Position numbers and translations under genes: made by a program
NCBI GenBank assembly: GCA_030268105.1
Contig: BSDZ01000003.1
Span: 372,001 to 436,000, forward strand
Reading direction: 5' to 3'
Length of the DNA: 64,000 nucleotides
Origin: Volvox africanus
Lineage: Eukaryota; Chlorophyta; Chlorophyceae; Chlamydomonadales; Volvocaceae
The notes under the pieces: generated by a model
What the model was told of the DNA's origin: nothing
What the model saw: only the letters and a program-made list of their open reading frames with translations
Database searches by the model: none
Shown: positions 51,401-64,000 of the stretch, in pieces
How the letters are laid out: each line of letters opens with the position of its first letter
How positions within the stretch are numbered: the first letter of the stretch is position 1

Positions 51401-54400
51401 GCGCCCAGGCCTGCCTGGCCCTTCTTGCATCATTAATTGGTATATGTGCATTGCGCACTCTCAACAACCTTCCCTGGTCATCAGCCAGCGGAAATCTACC
51501 CGGCGACTCTCATTCAGCCCAAAGATTATTGAAATTTGCAATGCGCCCAGGCATGCCTGGCCCTTATTGCATCATTCATTGGTATATGTGCATTGCTCAG
51601 TCTCAACAACCTGCCAGAGGGAATCAAACCGGCGACTCTCGGCCAGCCCAAACCTGTTAATATTTGCAATGCGCCCAGGCCTGCCTGGACCTTATTGCAT
51701 CATTCATTGGTATATGTGCATTGCGCAATCTCACAACCTTCCCTGGTCATCAGCCAGCTGGAAGCTAACCAGCGACTCTCGGCCAGCCCAAAACCTATTG
51801 AAATTTGCAATGCGCCCAGGCCTGCCTGGCCCTTCTTGCATCATTCATTGGTATATGTGAATTGCGCACTCTCAACAACCTTCCCTGGTCATCAGCCAGC
51901 GGGAATCTACCCGGCGACTCTCATTCAGCCCAAAGCCTATTGAAATTTGCAATGCGCCCAGGCATGCCTGGCCCTTATTGCATCACTCATTGGTATATGT
52001 GCATTGCTCAGTCTCAACAACCTGCCAGAGAGATTCAAACCGGTGACTCTCGGCCAGCCCAAACCTGTTAATATTTGCAATGCGCCCAGGCCTGCCTGGA
52101 CCTTATTGCATCATTCATTGGTATATGTGCATTGCTCAATCTCACAACCTTCCCTGGTCATCAGCCAGCTGGAAGCTAACCAGCGACTCTCGGCCAGCCC
52201 AAAACCTATTGAAATTTGCAATGCGCCCAGGCCTGCCTGGCCCTTCTTGCATCATTCATTGGTATATGTGCATTGCGCACTCTCAACAACCTTCCCTGGT
52301 CATCAGCCAGCGGAAATCTACCCGGCGACTCTCATTCAGCCCAAAGATTATTGAAATTTGCAATGCGCCCAGGCATGCCTGGCCCTTATTGCATCATTCA
52401 TTGGTATATGTGCATTGCTCAGTCTCAACAACCTGCCAGAGGGAATCAAACCGGCGACTCTCGGCCAGCCCAAACCTGTTAATATTTGCAATGCGCCCAG
52501 GCCTGCCTGGACCGTATTGCATCATTAATTGGTATATGTGCATTGCGCAATCTCACAACCTTCCCTGGTCATCAGCCAGCTGGAAGCTAACCAGCGACTC
52601 TCGGCCAGCCCAAAACCTATTGAAATTTGCAATGCGCCCAGGCCTGCCTTGCCCTTCTTGCATCATTCATTGGTTTATGTGCATTGCGCAGTCTGAACAA
52701 CCTGCCAGAGGGAATCAAACCGGCGACTCTCGGCCAGCCCAAACTTGTTAATATTTGCAATGCTTTCAGGCCGGCCTGGCCCTTATCGCATCATTTATTC
52801 TTATATGTGCATGGCTCACTCTCAACAACCTGCCCTGATCATCAGCCAGCGGGAATCTAACCAACGACTCTCAGCCAGCCCAAAACCTTTTGAAATTTGC
52901 AATGCGCCCAGGCCTGCCTGGCCCTTATTGCATCATTCATTGGTATATGTGAATTGCGCACTCTCAACAACCTTCCCTGGTCATCAGCCAGCGGGAATCT
53001 ACCCGGCGACTCTCATTCAGCCCAAAGCCTATTGAAATTTGCAATGCGCCCATGCCTGCCTGGCCCTTATTGCATCATTCATTGGTATATGTGCATTGCG
53101 CAGTCTCAACAACCTGCCAGCGGGAATCTAACCGGCGACTCTCGGCCAGCCCAAACCTGTTAACATTTGCAATGCGCCCAGGCCTGCCTGGACCTTATTG
53201 AATCATTCATTGGTATATGTGCATTGCGCAATCTCACAACCTTCCCTGGTCATCAGCCAGCTGGAAGCTAACCAGCGACTCTCGGCCAGCCCAAAACCTA
53301 TTGAAATTTGCAATGCGCCCAGGCCTGCCTGGACCTTCTTGCATCCTTAATTGGTATATGTGCATTGCGCACTCTCAACAATCTGCCAGCGGGAATTGAG
53401 CGGGCAACAACTCGGCCAGCCCAAACCTGTTAATATTTGCAATGCTTTCAGGCCTGCCTGGCCCTTATTGCATCATTCATTGGTATATGTGCATTGCGCA
53501 CTCTCAACAACCTGCCAGAGGGAATCTAACCGATTACTCTTAGCCAGCCCAAACCTGTTAATATTTGCAATGCGCCCAGGCCTGCCTAGACCTTATTGCA
53601 TCATTCATTTGTATATATGCATTGCGCACTCTCAACAACCTTCCCTGGTCATCAGCCAGCAGGAATTGAGAAGGAAACCACTCGGCAAGCCAAACCTGTT
53701 TATATTTGCAATGCACCCAGGCCTGCCTGGCCCTTATTGCATCATTAATTGGTATATGTGCATTCCGCAGTCTGAACAACCTGCCAGAGGGAATCAAACC
53801 GGCGACTCTCGGCCAGCCCAAACCTGTTAATATTTGCAATGCTTTCAGGCCTGCCTGGCCCTTATTGCATCATTCATTGGTATATGTGCATTGCGCACTC
53901 TCAACAACCTGCCCTGATCATCAGCCAGTGGGAAACGAACCAGCGACTCTCGGCCAGCCCAAAACCTGTGAAGTTTTGCAATGCGCCCATGCCTGCCTGG
54001 CCCTTATTGCATCATTCATTGGTATATGTGCATTGCGCAGTCTGAACAACCTGCCAGAGGGAATCAAACCGGAGACTCTCGGCCAGCCCAAACCTGTTTA
54101 TATTTGCAATGCGCCCAGGCCTGCCTGGACCTTATTGAATCATACATTGGTATATGTGCATTGCGCAATCTCACAACCTTCCCTGGTCATCAGCCAGCTG
54201 GAAGCTAACCAGCGACTCTCGGCCAGCCCAAACCTGTTTATATTTGCAATGCGCCCAGCCCTGCCTGGCCCTTATGGCATCATTTATTCTTATATGTGCA
54301 TGGCTCACTCTCAACAAACTGCCCTGATCATCAGCCAGCGGGAATCTAACCAACGACTCTCAGCCAGCCCAAAACCTATTGAAATTTGCAATGCGCCCAG

Positions 54401-55429
54401 GCCTGCATGGCCCTTCTTGCATCATTTATTCTTATATGTGCATGGCTCACTCTCAACAACCTGCCCTGATCATCAGCCAGCGGGAATCTAACCAACGACT
54501 CTCAGCCAGCCCAAAACCTATTGAAATTTGCAATGCGCCCAGGCCTGCATGGCCCTTCTTGCATCATTCATTGGTATATGTGAATTGCGCACTCTCAACA
54601 ACCTTCCCTGGTCATCAGCCAGCGGGAATCTACCCGGCGACTCTCATTCAGCCCAAAGCCTATTGAAATTTGCAATGCGCCCAGGCCTGGCTGGCCCTTA
54701 TTGCATCATTCATTGGTATAAGTGCATTGCGCACTCTCAACAATCTGCCAGCGGGAATCAAACCGGCGACTCTCGGCCAGCCCAAACCTGTTTATATTTG
54801 CAATGCGCCCAGGCCTGCCTGGACCTTATTGAATCATTCATTGGTATATGTGCATTGCGCACTCTCAACAACCTGCCCTGATCATCAGCCAGTGGGAAAC
54901 TAACCAGCGACTCTCGGCCAGCCCAAAACCTGTGAAGTTTTGCAATGCGCCCATGCCGGCCTGGCCCTTATTGCATCATTCATTGGTATATGTGCATTGC
55001 GCAGTCTCAACAACCTGCCAGAGGGAATCAAACCGGAGACTCTCGGCCAGCCCAAACCTATTGAAATTTGCAATGCGCCCAGGCCTGCCTGGACCTTCTT
55101 GCATCCTTAATTGGTATCTGTGCATTGCGCACTCTCAACAATCTGCCAGCGGGAATTGAGCGGGCAACAACTCGGCCAGCCCAAACCTGTTAATATTTGC
55201 AATGCTTTCAGGCCTGCCTGGCCATAATTGCATTATTCATTGGTATATGTGCATTGCGCACCCTCAACAACCTGCCAGAGGGAATCTAACCGATTACTCT
55301 TAGCCAGCCCAAACCTGTTAATATTTGCAATGCGCCCAGGCCTGCCTAGACCTTATTGCATCATTCATTTGTATATATGCATTGCGCACTCTCAAGAACC
55401 TGCCCTGATCATCAGCCAGCGGTAATCTA
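42464..55429. repeat. Mixed satellite region with 411-bp trimer and scattered variant monomers
   Basis: Satellite throughout. Short-range order includes a 411-bp trimer (51394, 51805, 52216). A distinctive variant unit, GAATT(G)(A/C)GAAGGAAACCACTCGGCAAGCC, recurs at irregular spacing near 47200, 49045, 49580, 50815 and 53665. A deletion junction near 48968 joins CCGGCGAC to AACTTATTGC. The long open frames here (for example 42804-43631 and 53706-54491) are repeat by-products. No gene is supported. Confidence 0.9.
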
Positions 55430-58400
55430 ACCGGCGACTCTCGAGCAGCCCAAAACCTATTGTAATTTGCAATGCGCACAGGCCTGATTGGACCTTATTG
55501 CATTATTCATTGGTATATGTGCATTGCGCACTCTCAACAACCTTCCCTGGTCATCAGCCAGCAGGAATTGAGAAGGAAACCACTCGGCAAGCCAAACCTG
55601 TTTATATTTACAATGCACCAAGGCCTGCCTGGCCCTTATTGCATCATTAATTGGTATATGTGCATTGCGCAGTCTGAACAACCTGCCAGAGGGAATCAAA
55701 CCGGCGACTCTCGGCCAGCCCAAACCTGTTAATATTTGCAATGCTTTCAGGCCTGCCTGGCCCTTCTTGCATCATTCATTGGTATATGTGCATTGCGCAC
55801 TCTCAACAACCTGCCCTGATCATCAGCCAGTGGGAAACGAACCAGCGACTCTCGGCCAGCCCAAAACCTGTGAAGTTTTGCAATGCGCCCATGCCTGCCT
55901 GGCCCTTATTGCATCATTCATTGGTATATGTGCATTGCGCAGTCTCAACAACCTGCCAGAGGGAATCAAACCGGAGACTCTCGGCCAGCCCAAACCTGTT
56001 TATATTTGCAATGCGCCCAGGCCTGCCTGGACCTTATTGAATCATACATTGGTATATGTGCATTGCGCAATCTCACAACTTTCCCTGGTCATCAGCCAGC
56101 TGGAAGCTAACCAGCGACTCTCGGCCAGCCCAAAACCTATTGAAATTTGCAATGCGCCCAGGCCTGCCTGGCCCTTCTTGCATCATTCATTGGTATATGT
56201 GCATTGCGCACTCTCAACAACCTTCCCTGGTCATCAGCCAGCGGGAATCTAACCAACGACTCTCAGCCAGCCCAAAACCTATTGAAATTTGCAATGCGCC
56301 CAGGCCTGCATGGCCCTTTTTGCATCATTTATTCTTATATGTGCATGGCTCACTCTCAACAACCTGCCCTGATCATCAGCCAGCGGGAATCTAACCAACG
56401 ACTCTCAGCCAGCCCAAAACCTATTGAAATTTGCAATGCGCCCAGGCCTGCATGGCCCTTCTTGCATCATTCATTGGTATATGTGAATTGCGCACTCTCA
56501 ACAACCTTCCCTGGTCATCAGCCAGCGGGAATCTACCCGGCGACTCTCATTCAGCCCAAAGCCTATTGAAATTTGCAATGCGCCCAGGCATGCCTGGCCC
56601 TTATTGCATCATTCATTGGTATATGTGCATTGCTCAGTCTCAACAACCTGCCAGCGGGAATCTAAACGGCGACTCTCGGCCAGCCCAAACCTGTTAATAT
56701 TTGCAATGCTTTCAGGCCTGCCTGGACCTTATTGAATCATTCATTGGTATATGAGCATTGCGCAATCTCACAACCTTCCCTGGTCATCAGCCAGCTGGAA
56801 GCTAACCAGCGACTCTCGGCCAGCCCAAAACCTATTGAAATTTGCAATGCGCCCAGGCCTGCCTGGCCCTTCTTGCATCCTTAATTGGTATATGTGCATT
56901 GCGCACTCTCAACAATCTGCCAGCGGGAATTGAGCGGGCAACAACTCGGCCAGCCCAAACCTGTTAATATTTGCAATGCTTTCAGGCCTGCCTGGCCATA
57001 ATTGCATTATTCATTGGTATATGTGCATTGCGCACTCTCAACAACCTGCCAGAGGGAATCTAACCGATTACTCTTAGCCAGCCCAAACCTGTTAATATTT
57101 GCAATGCGCCCAGGCCTGCCTAGACCTTATTGCATCATTCATTTGTATATATGCATTGCGCACTCTCAAGAACCTGCCCTGATCATCAGCCAGCGGTAAT
57201 CTAACCGGCGACTCTCGGGCAGCCCAAAACCTATTGTAATTTGCAATGCGCACAGGCCTGATTGGACCTTATTGCATTATTCGTTGGTATATGTGCATTG
57301 CGCACTCTCAACAACCTTCCCTGGTCATCAGCCAGCAGGAATTGAGAAGGAAACCACTCGGCAAGCCAAACCTGTTTATATTTGCAATGCACCCAGGCCT
57401 GCCTGGCCCTTATTGCATCATTGATTGGTATATGTGCATTGCGCACTCTCAACAACCTGCCCTGATCATCAGCCAGCGGTAATCTAACCGGCGACTCTCG
57501 AGCAGCCCAAAACCTATTGTAATTTGCAATGCGCACAGGCCTGATTGGACCTTATTGCATTATTCATTGGTATATGTGCATTGCGCACTCTCAACAATCT
57601 TCCCTGGTCATCAGCCAGCAGGAATTGAGAAGGAAACCACTCGGCAAGCCAAACCTGTTTATATTTACAATGCACCAAGGCCTGCCTGGCCCTTATTGCA
57701 TCATTAATTGGTATATGTGCATTGCGCAGTCTGAACAACCTGCCAGAGGGAATCAAACCGGCGACTCTCGGCCAGCCCAAACCTGTTAATATTTGCAATG
57801 CTTTCAGGCCTGCCTGGCCCTTCTTGCATCATTCATTGGTATATGTGCATTGCGCACTCTCAACAACCTGCCCTGATCATCAGCCAGTGGGAAACGAACC
57901 AGCGACTCTCGGCCAGCCCAAAACCTGTGAAGTTTTGCAATGCGCCCATGCCTGCCTGGCCCTTATTGCATCATTCATTGGTATATGTGCATTGCGCAGT
58001 CTCAACAACCTGCCAGAGGGAATCAAACCGGAGACTCTCGGCCAGCCCAAACCTGTTTATATTTGCAATGCGCCCAGGCCTGCCTGGACCTTATTGAATC
58101 ATACATTGGTATATGTGCATTGCGCAATCTCACAACTTTCCCTGGTCATCAGCCAGCTGGAAGCTAACCAGCGACTCTCGGCCAGCCCAAAACCTATTGA
58201 AATTTGCAATGCGCCCAGGCCTGCCTGGCCCTTCTTGCATCATTCATTGGTATATGTGCATTGCGCACTCTTAACAACCTTCCCTGGTCATCAGCCAGCG
58301 GGAATCTAACCAACGACTCTCAGCCAGCCCAAAACCTATTGAAATTTGCAATGCGCCCAGGCCTGCATGGCCCTTTTTGCATCATTTATTCTTATATGTG

Positions 58401-59543
58401 CATGGCTCACTCTCAACAACCTGCCCTGATCATCAGCCAGCGGGAATCTAACCAACGACTCTCAGCCAGCCCAAAACCTATTGAAATTTGCAATGCGCCC
58501 AGGCCTGCATGGCCCTTCTTGCATCATTCATTGGTATATGTGAATTGCGCACTCTCAACAACCTTCCCTGGTCATCAGCCAGCGGGAATCTACCCGGCGA
58601 CTCTCATTCAGCCCAAAGCCTATTGAAATTTGCAATGCGCCCAGGCATGCCTGGCCCTTATTGCATCATTCATTGGTATATGTGCATTGCTCAGTCTCAA
58701 CAACCTGCCAGCGGGAATCTAAACGGTGACTCTCGGCCAGCCCAAACCTGTTAATATTTGCAATGCTTTCAGGCCTGCCTGGACCTTATTGAATCATTCA
58801 TTGGTATATGAGCATTGCGCAATCTCACAACCTTCCCTGGTCATCAGCCAGCTGGAAGCTAACCAGCGACTCTCGGCCAGCCCAAAACCTATTGAAATTT
58901 GCAATGCGCCCAGGCCTGCCTGGCCCTTCTTGCATCCTTAATTGGTATATGTGCATTGCGCACTCTCAACAATCTGCCAGCGGGAATTGAGCGGGCAACA
59001 ACTCGGCCAGCCCAAACCTGTTAATATTTGCAATGCTTTCAGGCCTGCCTGGCCATAATTGCATTATTCATTGGTATATGTGCATTGCGCACTCTCAACA
59101 ACCTGCCAGAGGGAATCTAACCGATTACTCTTAGCCAGCCCAAACCTGTTAATATTTGCAATGCGCCCAGGCCTGCCTAGACCTTATTGCATCATTCATT
59201 TGTATATATGCATTGCGCACTCTCAAGAACCTGCCCTGATCATCAGCCAGCGGTAATCTAACCGGCGACTCTCGGGCAGCCCAAAACCTATTGTAATTTG
59301 CAATGCGCACAGGCCTGATTGGACCTTATTGCATTATTCGTTGGTATATGTGCATTGCGCACTCTCAACAACCTTCCCTGGTCATCAGCCAGCAGGAATT
59401 GAGAAGGAAACCACTCGGCAAGCCAAACCTGTTTATATTTGCAATGCACCCAGGCCTGCCTGGCCCTTATTGCATCATTAATTGGTATATGTGCATTGCG
59501 CAGTCTGAACAACCTGCCAGAGGGAATCAAACCGGCGACTCTC
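55430..59543. repeat. Two copies of a 2057-bp higher-order repeat
   Basis: Landmarks at 55472/57529, 55665/57722, 56147/58204, 57002/59059 and 57246/59303 are each 2057 bp apart. The copies are nearly identical, including rare variants such as TATATTTACAATGCACCAAGG (near 55605 and 57662) and TATATGAGCATTGCG (near 56750 and 58807). Confidence 0.88.
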
Positions 59544-60910
59544 GGCCAGCCCAAACCTGTTTATATTTGCAATGCTTTCAGGCCTGCCTGGCCCTTATTG
59601 CATCATTCATTGGTATATGTGCATTGCGCACTCTCAACAACCTGCCCTGATCATCAGCCAGTGGGAAACGAACCAGCGACTCTCGGCCAGCCCAAAACCT
59701 GTGAAGTTTTGCAATGCGCCCATGCCTGCCTGGCCCTTATTGCATCATTCATTGGTATATGTGCATTGCGCAGTCTGAACAACCTGCCAGAGGGAATCAA
59801 ACCGGAGACTCTCGGCCAGCCCAAACCTGTTTATATTTGCAATGCGCCCAGGCCTGCCTGGACCTTATTGAATCATACATTGGTATATGTGCATTGCGCA
59901 ATCTCACAACCTTCCCTGGTCATCAGCCAGCTGGAAGCTAACCAGCGACTCTCGGCCAGCCCAAAACCTATTGAAATTTGCAATGCGCCCAGGCCTGCCT
60001 GGCCCTTCTTGCATCATTCATTGGTATATGTGCATTGCGCACTCTCAACAACCTTCCCTGGTCATCAGCCAGCGGGAATCTAACCAACGACTCTCAGCCA
60101 GCCCAAAACCTATTGAAATTTGCAATGCGCCCAGGCCTGCATGGCCCTTCTTGCATCATTTATTCTTATATGTGCATGGCTCACTCTCAACAACCTGCCC
60201 TGATCATCAGCCAGCGGGAATCTAACCAACGACTCTCAGCCAGCCCAAAACCTATTGAAATTTGCAATGCGCCCAGGCCTGCATGGCCCTTCTTGCATCA
60301 TTCATTGGTATATGTGAATTGCGCACTCTCAACAACCTTCCCTGGTCATCAGCCAGCGGGAATCTACCCGGCGACTCTCATTCAGCCCAAAGCCTATTGA
60401 AATTTGCAATGCGCCCAGGCCTGGCTGGCCCTTATTGCATCATTCATTGGTATAAGTGCATTGCGCACTCTCAACAATCTGCCAGCGGGAATCAAACCGG
60501 CGACTCTCGGCCAGCCCAAACCTGTTTATATTTGCAATGCGCCCAGGCCTGCCTGGACCTTATTGAATCATTCATTGGTATATGTGCATTGCGCACTCTC
60601 AACAACCTGCCCTGATCATCAGCCAGTGGGAAACTAACCAGCGACTCTCGGCCAGCCCAAAACCTGTGAAGTTTTGCAATGCGCCCATGCCGGCCTGGCC
60701 CTTATTGCATCATTCATTGGTATATGTGCATTGCGCAGTCTGAACAACCTGCCAGAGGGAATCAAACCGGCGACTCTCGGCCAGCCCAAACCTGTTTATA
60801 TTTGCAATGCGCCCAGGCCTGCCTGGACCTTATTGAATCATTCATTGAAATATGTGCATTGCGCAGTCTTAACAACCTGCCAGTCGGAATCTAACCGGCG
60901 ACTCTCGGCC
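59544..60910. repeat. Satellite segment duplicated from about 53.7-55.0 kb
   Basis: Landmarks at 53706/59439, 54528/60262 and 54670/60404 are 5733-5734 bp apart, and the monomer order matches. Rare forms such as CAGGCCTGGCTGGCCC with TATAAGTGCATTG (near 54685-54725 and 60415-60455) are shared. The 2057-bp HOR sits between the two copies. Confidence 0.83.
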
Positions 60911-62400
60911 AGCTTAAACTTGTTTATATTTGCAATGCGCACAGCCATGTCTGGCCCTTATTGCATCATTAATTGGTATATGTGCATTGCACACTCTCAA
61001 CAACCTGCCCTGATCATCAGCTAGCGGGAATCTAACCAGAAACTCTCGGCCAGCCCAAACCTGTTTATATTTGCAATGCGCCCAGGCCTGCCTGGCCCTC
61101 ATTGCATCATTCATTGAAATATGTGCATTGCGCAGTCTTAACAACCTGCCAGTCGGAATCTAACCGGCGACTCTCGGCCAGCCCAAAACCTATTGAAATT
61201 TGCATTGCGCCCAGGCCTGCCTGGCCCTTATTGCATCATTAATTGGTATATGTGCATTGCGCACTCTCAACAACTTACCCTGATCATCAGCTATCGGGAA
61301 TCTAACCAGAAACTCTCGGCTAGCCCAAATCTGTTTATATTTGCAATGCGCCCAGGCCTGCCTGGCCCTTATTGCATCATTCATTGAAATATGTGCATTG
61401 CGCAGTCTTAACAACTTGCCAGAGGGAATCTAACCGGCAACTCTCGGCCAGCCCAAAACCTATTGAAATTTGCATTGCGCCCAGGCCTGCCTGGCCCTTA
61501 TTGCATCATTAATTGGTATATGTGCATTCCGCAGTCTGAACAACCTGCCAGAGGGAATCAAACCGGCGACTCTCGGCCAGCCCAAACCTGTTAATATTTG
61601 CAATGCTTTCAGGCCTGCCTGGCCCTTATTGCATCATTCATTGGTTTATGTGCATTGCGCAATCTCACAACCTTCCCTGGTCATCAGCCAGCTGGAAGCT
61701 AACCAGCGACTCTCGGCCAGCCCAAAACCTATTGAAATTTGCAATGCGCCCAGGCCTGCCTGGCCCTTCTTGCATCATTAATTGGTATATGTGCATTGCG
61801 CACTCTCAACAACCTTCCCTGGTCATCAGCCAGCGGAAATCTACCCGGCGACTCTCATTCAGCCCAAAGATTATTGAAATTTGCAATGCGCCCAGGCATG
61901 CCTGGCCCTTATTGCATCATTCATTGGTATATGTGCATTGCTCAGTCTCAACAACCTGCCAGAGGGAATCAAACCGGCGACTCTCGGCCAGCCCAAACCT
62001 GTAAATATTTGCAATGCTTTCAGGCCTGCCTGGACCTTATTGCATCATTAAATAGTATATGTGCATGGCTCACTCTCAGGAACCTGCCCTAATCATCAGC
62101 CAGCTGGAAGCTAACCATCGACTCTCGGCCAGCCCAAACCTATTGAAATTTGCAATGCGCCCAGGCCTGCCCGGACCTTATTGCATCATTCATTGGTATA
62201 TGTGCATTGCGCACTCTCAACAACCTTCCCTGGTAATCAGCTAGCAGGAATCTTACCAGGGACTCTCAGCCAGCCCAAAACCTAATGAAATTTGCAATGC
62301 GCCCAGGCCTGTCTGGCCCTTATTGCATCATTCATTGGTATATGTGAATTGCGCACTCTCAACAACCTGCCCTGATCATCAGCCAGCGGGAATCTAAGCA
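60911..62400. repeat. Satellite array with a 276-bp dimer
   Basis: Units with TTGAAATATGTGCATTGCGC and AGTCTTAACAAC recur near 60846, 61114 and 61384, giving a 276-bp dimer (60914/61190). Past 61470 the order is irregular and resembles 51.3-51.7 kb. No gene is supported. Confidence 0.85.
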
Positions 62401-64000
62401 GTGACTCTCGGCCAGCCCAAACCTATTGAAAATTGCAATGCGCCCTGGCCTGCCTGGCCCTTATTGCATCATTCATTGGTATATGTGCATTGCGCAGTCT
62501 CAACAACCTTCCAGCGGGAATCTAACCGGCGACCCTCGGCTAGCCCAAACCTGTTAAAATTTGCAATGCGCCCAGGCCTGCCTGGCCCTTTTTGCATCAT
62601 TTATTGTTATATGTGCATCGCGCACTCTCAACAACCTGCCAGCGGGAATCTAACCGGCGACATTCGGCCAGCCCAAACCAATTGAAAGTTGCAATGCGCC
62701 CAGGTCTGCCTGGCCCTTATTGCATCAATCATCGGTACATGATCATTGCGCACTCTCAACAACCTGCCCTGATCATCAGCCAGCGGGAATCAAACCAGCG
62801 ACTCTCGGACACCCCAAACCTGTTAAACCTCTTAATATTTGCAATGCGCCCAGGCCTGCCTGGCCCTTGTTGCATCATTAATTGATATATATGCATTGCG
62901 CAGTTTTAACAACCTGCCAGAGGGAATCTAACCGGTGACTCTCGGCCAGCCCAAACCTGTTATTATTTGCAATTCTTTTAAGGCTGCCCGGCCCTTATTG
63001 CATCATTCATTGGTATATGTGCATTGCGCACTCTCAACAACCTGCCAGCGGGAATCTAACTGGCGACCCTCGGCTAGCCCAAACCTGTTAAAATTTGCAA
63101 TGCGCCCAGGCCTGCCTGGCCCTTATTGCATCATTCATTGTTATATGTGCATCGCGCACTCTCAACAACCTGCCAGCGGGAATCTAACCGGTGACTCTCG
63201 GCCAGCCCAAACCTGTTATTATTTGCAATTCTTTCAAGGCTGCCCGGCCCTTATTGCATCATTCATTGGTATATGTGCATTGCGCACTCTCAACAACCTG
63301 CCAGCGGGAATCTAATTGGCGACCCTCGGCTAGCCCAAACCTGTTAAAATTTGCAATGCGCCCAGGCCTGCCTGGCCCTTATAGCATCATTCATTGTTAC
63401 ATGTGCATCACGCACTCTCAACAACCTGCCAGCGGGAATCTAACCGGTGACTCTCGGCCAGCCCAAACCTGTTATTATTTGCAATTCTTTTAAGGCTGCC
63501 CGGCCCTTATTGCATCATTCAATTGTATATGTGCATTGCGCACTCTCAACAACCTGCCAGCGGGAATCTAACTGGCGACCCTCGGCTAGCCCAAACCTGT
63601 TAAAATTTGCAATGCGCCCAGGCCTGCCTGGCCCTTATTGCATCATTCATTGTTATATGTGCATCGCGCACTCTCAACAACCTGCCAGCGGGCATCTAAC
63701 CAGCGACTCTTGGCCAGCCCAAAACCTATTGAAATTTGCTATGCGCACAGGCCTGCCTGGACCTTATTGCATCATTAATTGGTATATGTGCATCGCGCAC
63801 TCTCAACAACCTGCCAGCGGGCATTTAACCAGCGACTCTTAGCCAGCCCAAACCTATTGAAAATTGCAATGCGCCCAGGCCTGCCTGGCCCTTATGGCAT
63901 CATTGATTGGTATATGTGCATTGCGCACTCTCAACAACCTGCCAGAGGAAATCTAACCTGCGACCCTCGGCCAGCCCAAACCTATTGAAAATTGCAATGC
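62401..64000. repeat. Right-end satellite array with 256-bp dimers of short monomers
   Basis: Equivalent positions recur at 62935, 63191 and 63447, 256 bp apart. Each dimer is two 128-bp short monomers lacking the TGATCA insertion: one with GGCTGCCCGGCCC, the other with CAGGCCTGCCTGGCCC. The array continues past the window end. Confidence 0.87.

Noticed and set aside
53706..54491. 261-codon ORF in satellite
   Set aside because: Same reason. A related segment offset by 5.73 kb gives a different ORF layout, and there is no non-repeat protein content.

Overview
This is eukaryotic, non-genic DNA. Almost all of the 64 kb is one tandem satellite array of roughly 135-bp monomers (I estimate a little over 400). 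It is interrupted by one full-length Ty3/gypsy LTR retrotransposon (15106-22576) and by one short patch of foreign, bacterial-looking DNA (about 7164-7441). I see no host gene, rRNA, tRNA or CRISPR array. The host cannot be named from the window. A chromodomain-bearing Ty3/gypsy element, a possible short GT-AG intron and kilobase-scale higher-order satellite repeats point to heterochromatin (centromeric, pericentromeric or subtelomeric). The pol sequence reminds me of elements from oomycetes and algae, but that is an impression only.

Satellite: two length classes of one monomer dominate. The short class is about 128 bp. The long class is about 142 bp and carries an extra 13 bp around a TGATCA core. 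In much of the right half they alternate as a 270-bp dimer, and larger higher-order repeats (HORs) are built on this. From left to right: a region with (ATC)n-bearing truncated monomers (1-2858, and again 8.8-13 kb); a 961-bp HOR (2859-6840); the foreign patch; a 736-bp HOR (10650-12640); a roughly 1.2-kb HOR split by the retrotransposon (13.45-15.1 kb and just after 22577); 549/540/270-bp repeats (24.99-28.03 kb); a 1079-bp HOR (28.03-30.66 kb); three nearly identical copies of a 3932-bp HOR (30.66-42.46 kb); a mixed region including a 411-bp trimer (42.46-55.43 kb); two copies of a 2057-bp HOR (55.43-59.54 kb); a 5.73-kb-offset duplication; and 276-bp and 256-bp dimers to the right end.

Retrotransposon: two 824-bp LTRs differ at one base and are flanked by a perfect 5-bp target duplication (GTTGG), so the insertion is young. 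The internal region runs leader, gag (16396-17631), then an in-frame pol with protease, reverse transcriptase, RNase H, DD35E integrase, GPY/F motif and chromodomain (to 21693), then a polypurine tract. Gag and pol share one frame and are separated only by a single UAG codon. Pol has no early ATG, so Gag-Pol is probably made by UAG read-through, unless the UAG is a recent mutation. The element looks otherwise intact.

Long ORFs across the satellite (up to 275 codons) arise because common repeat periods are multiples of three. They are open in several frames on both strands and I do not regard them as genes.
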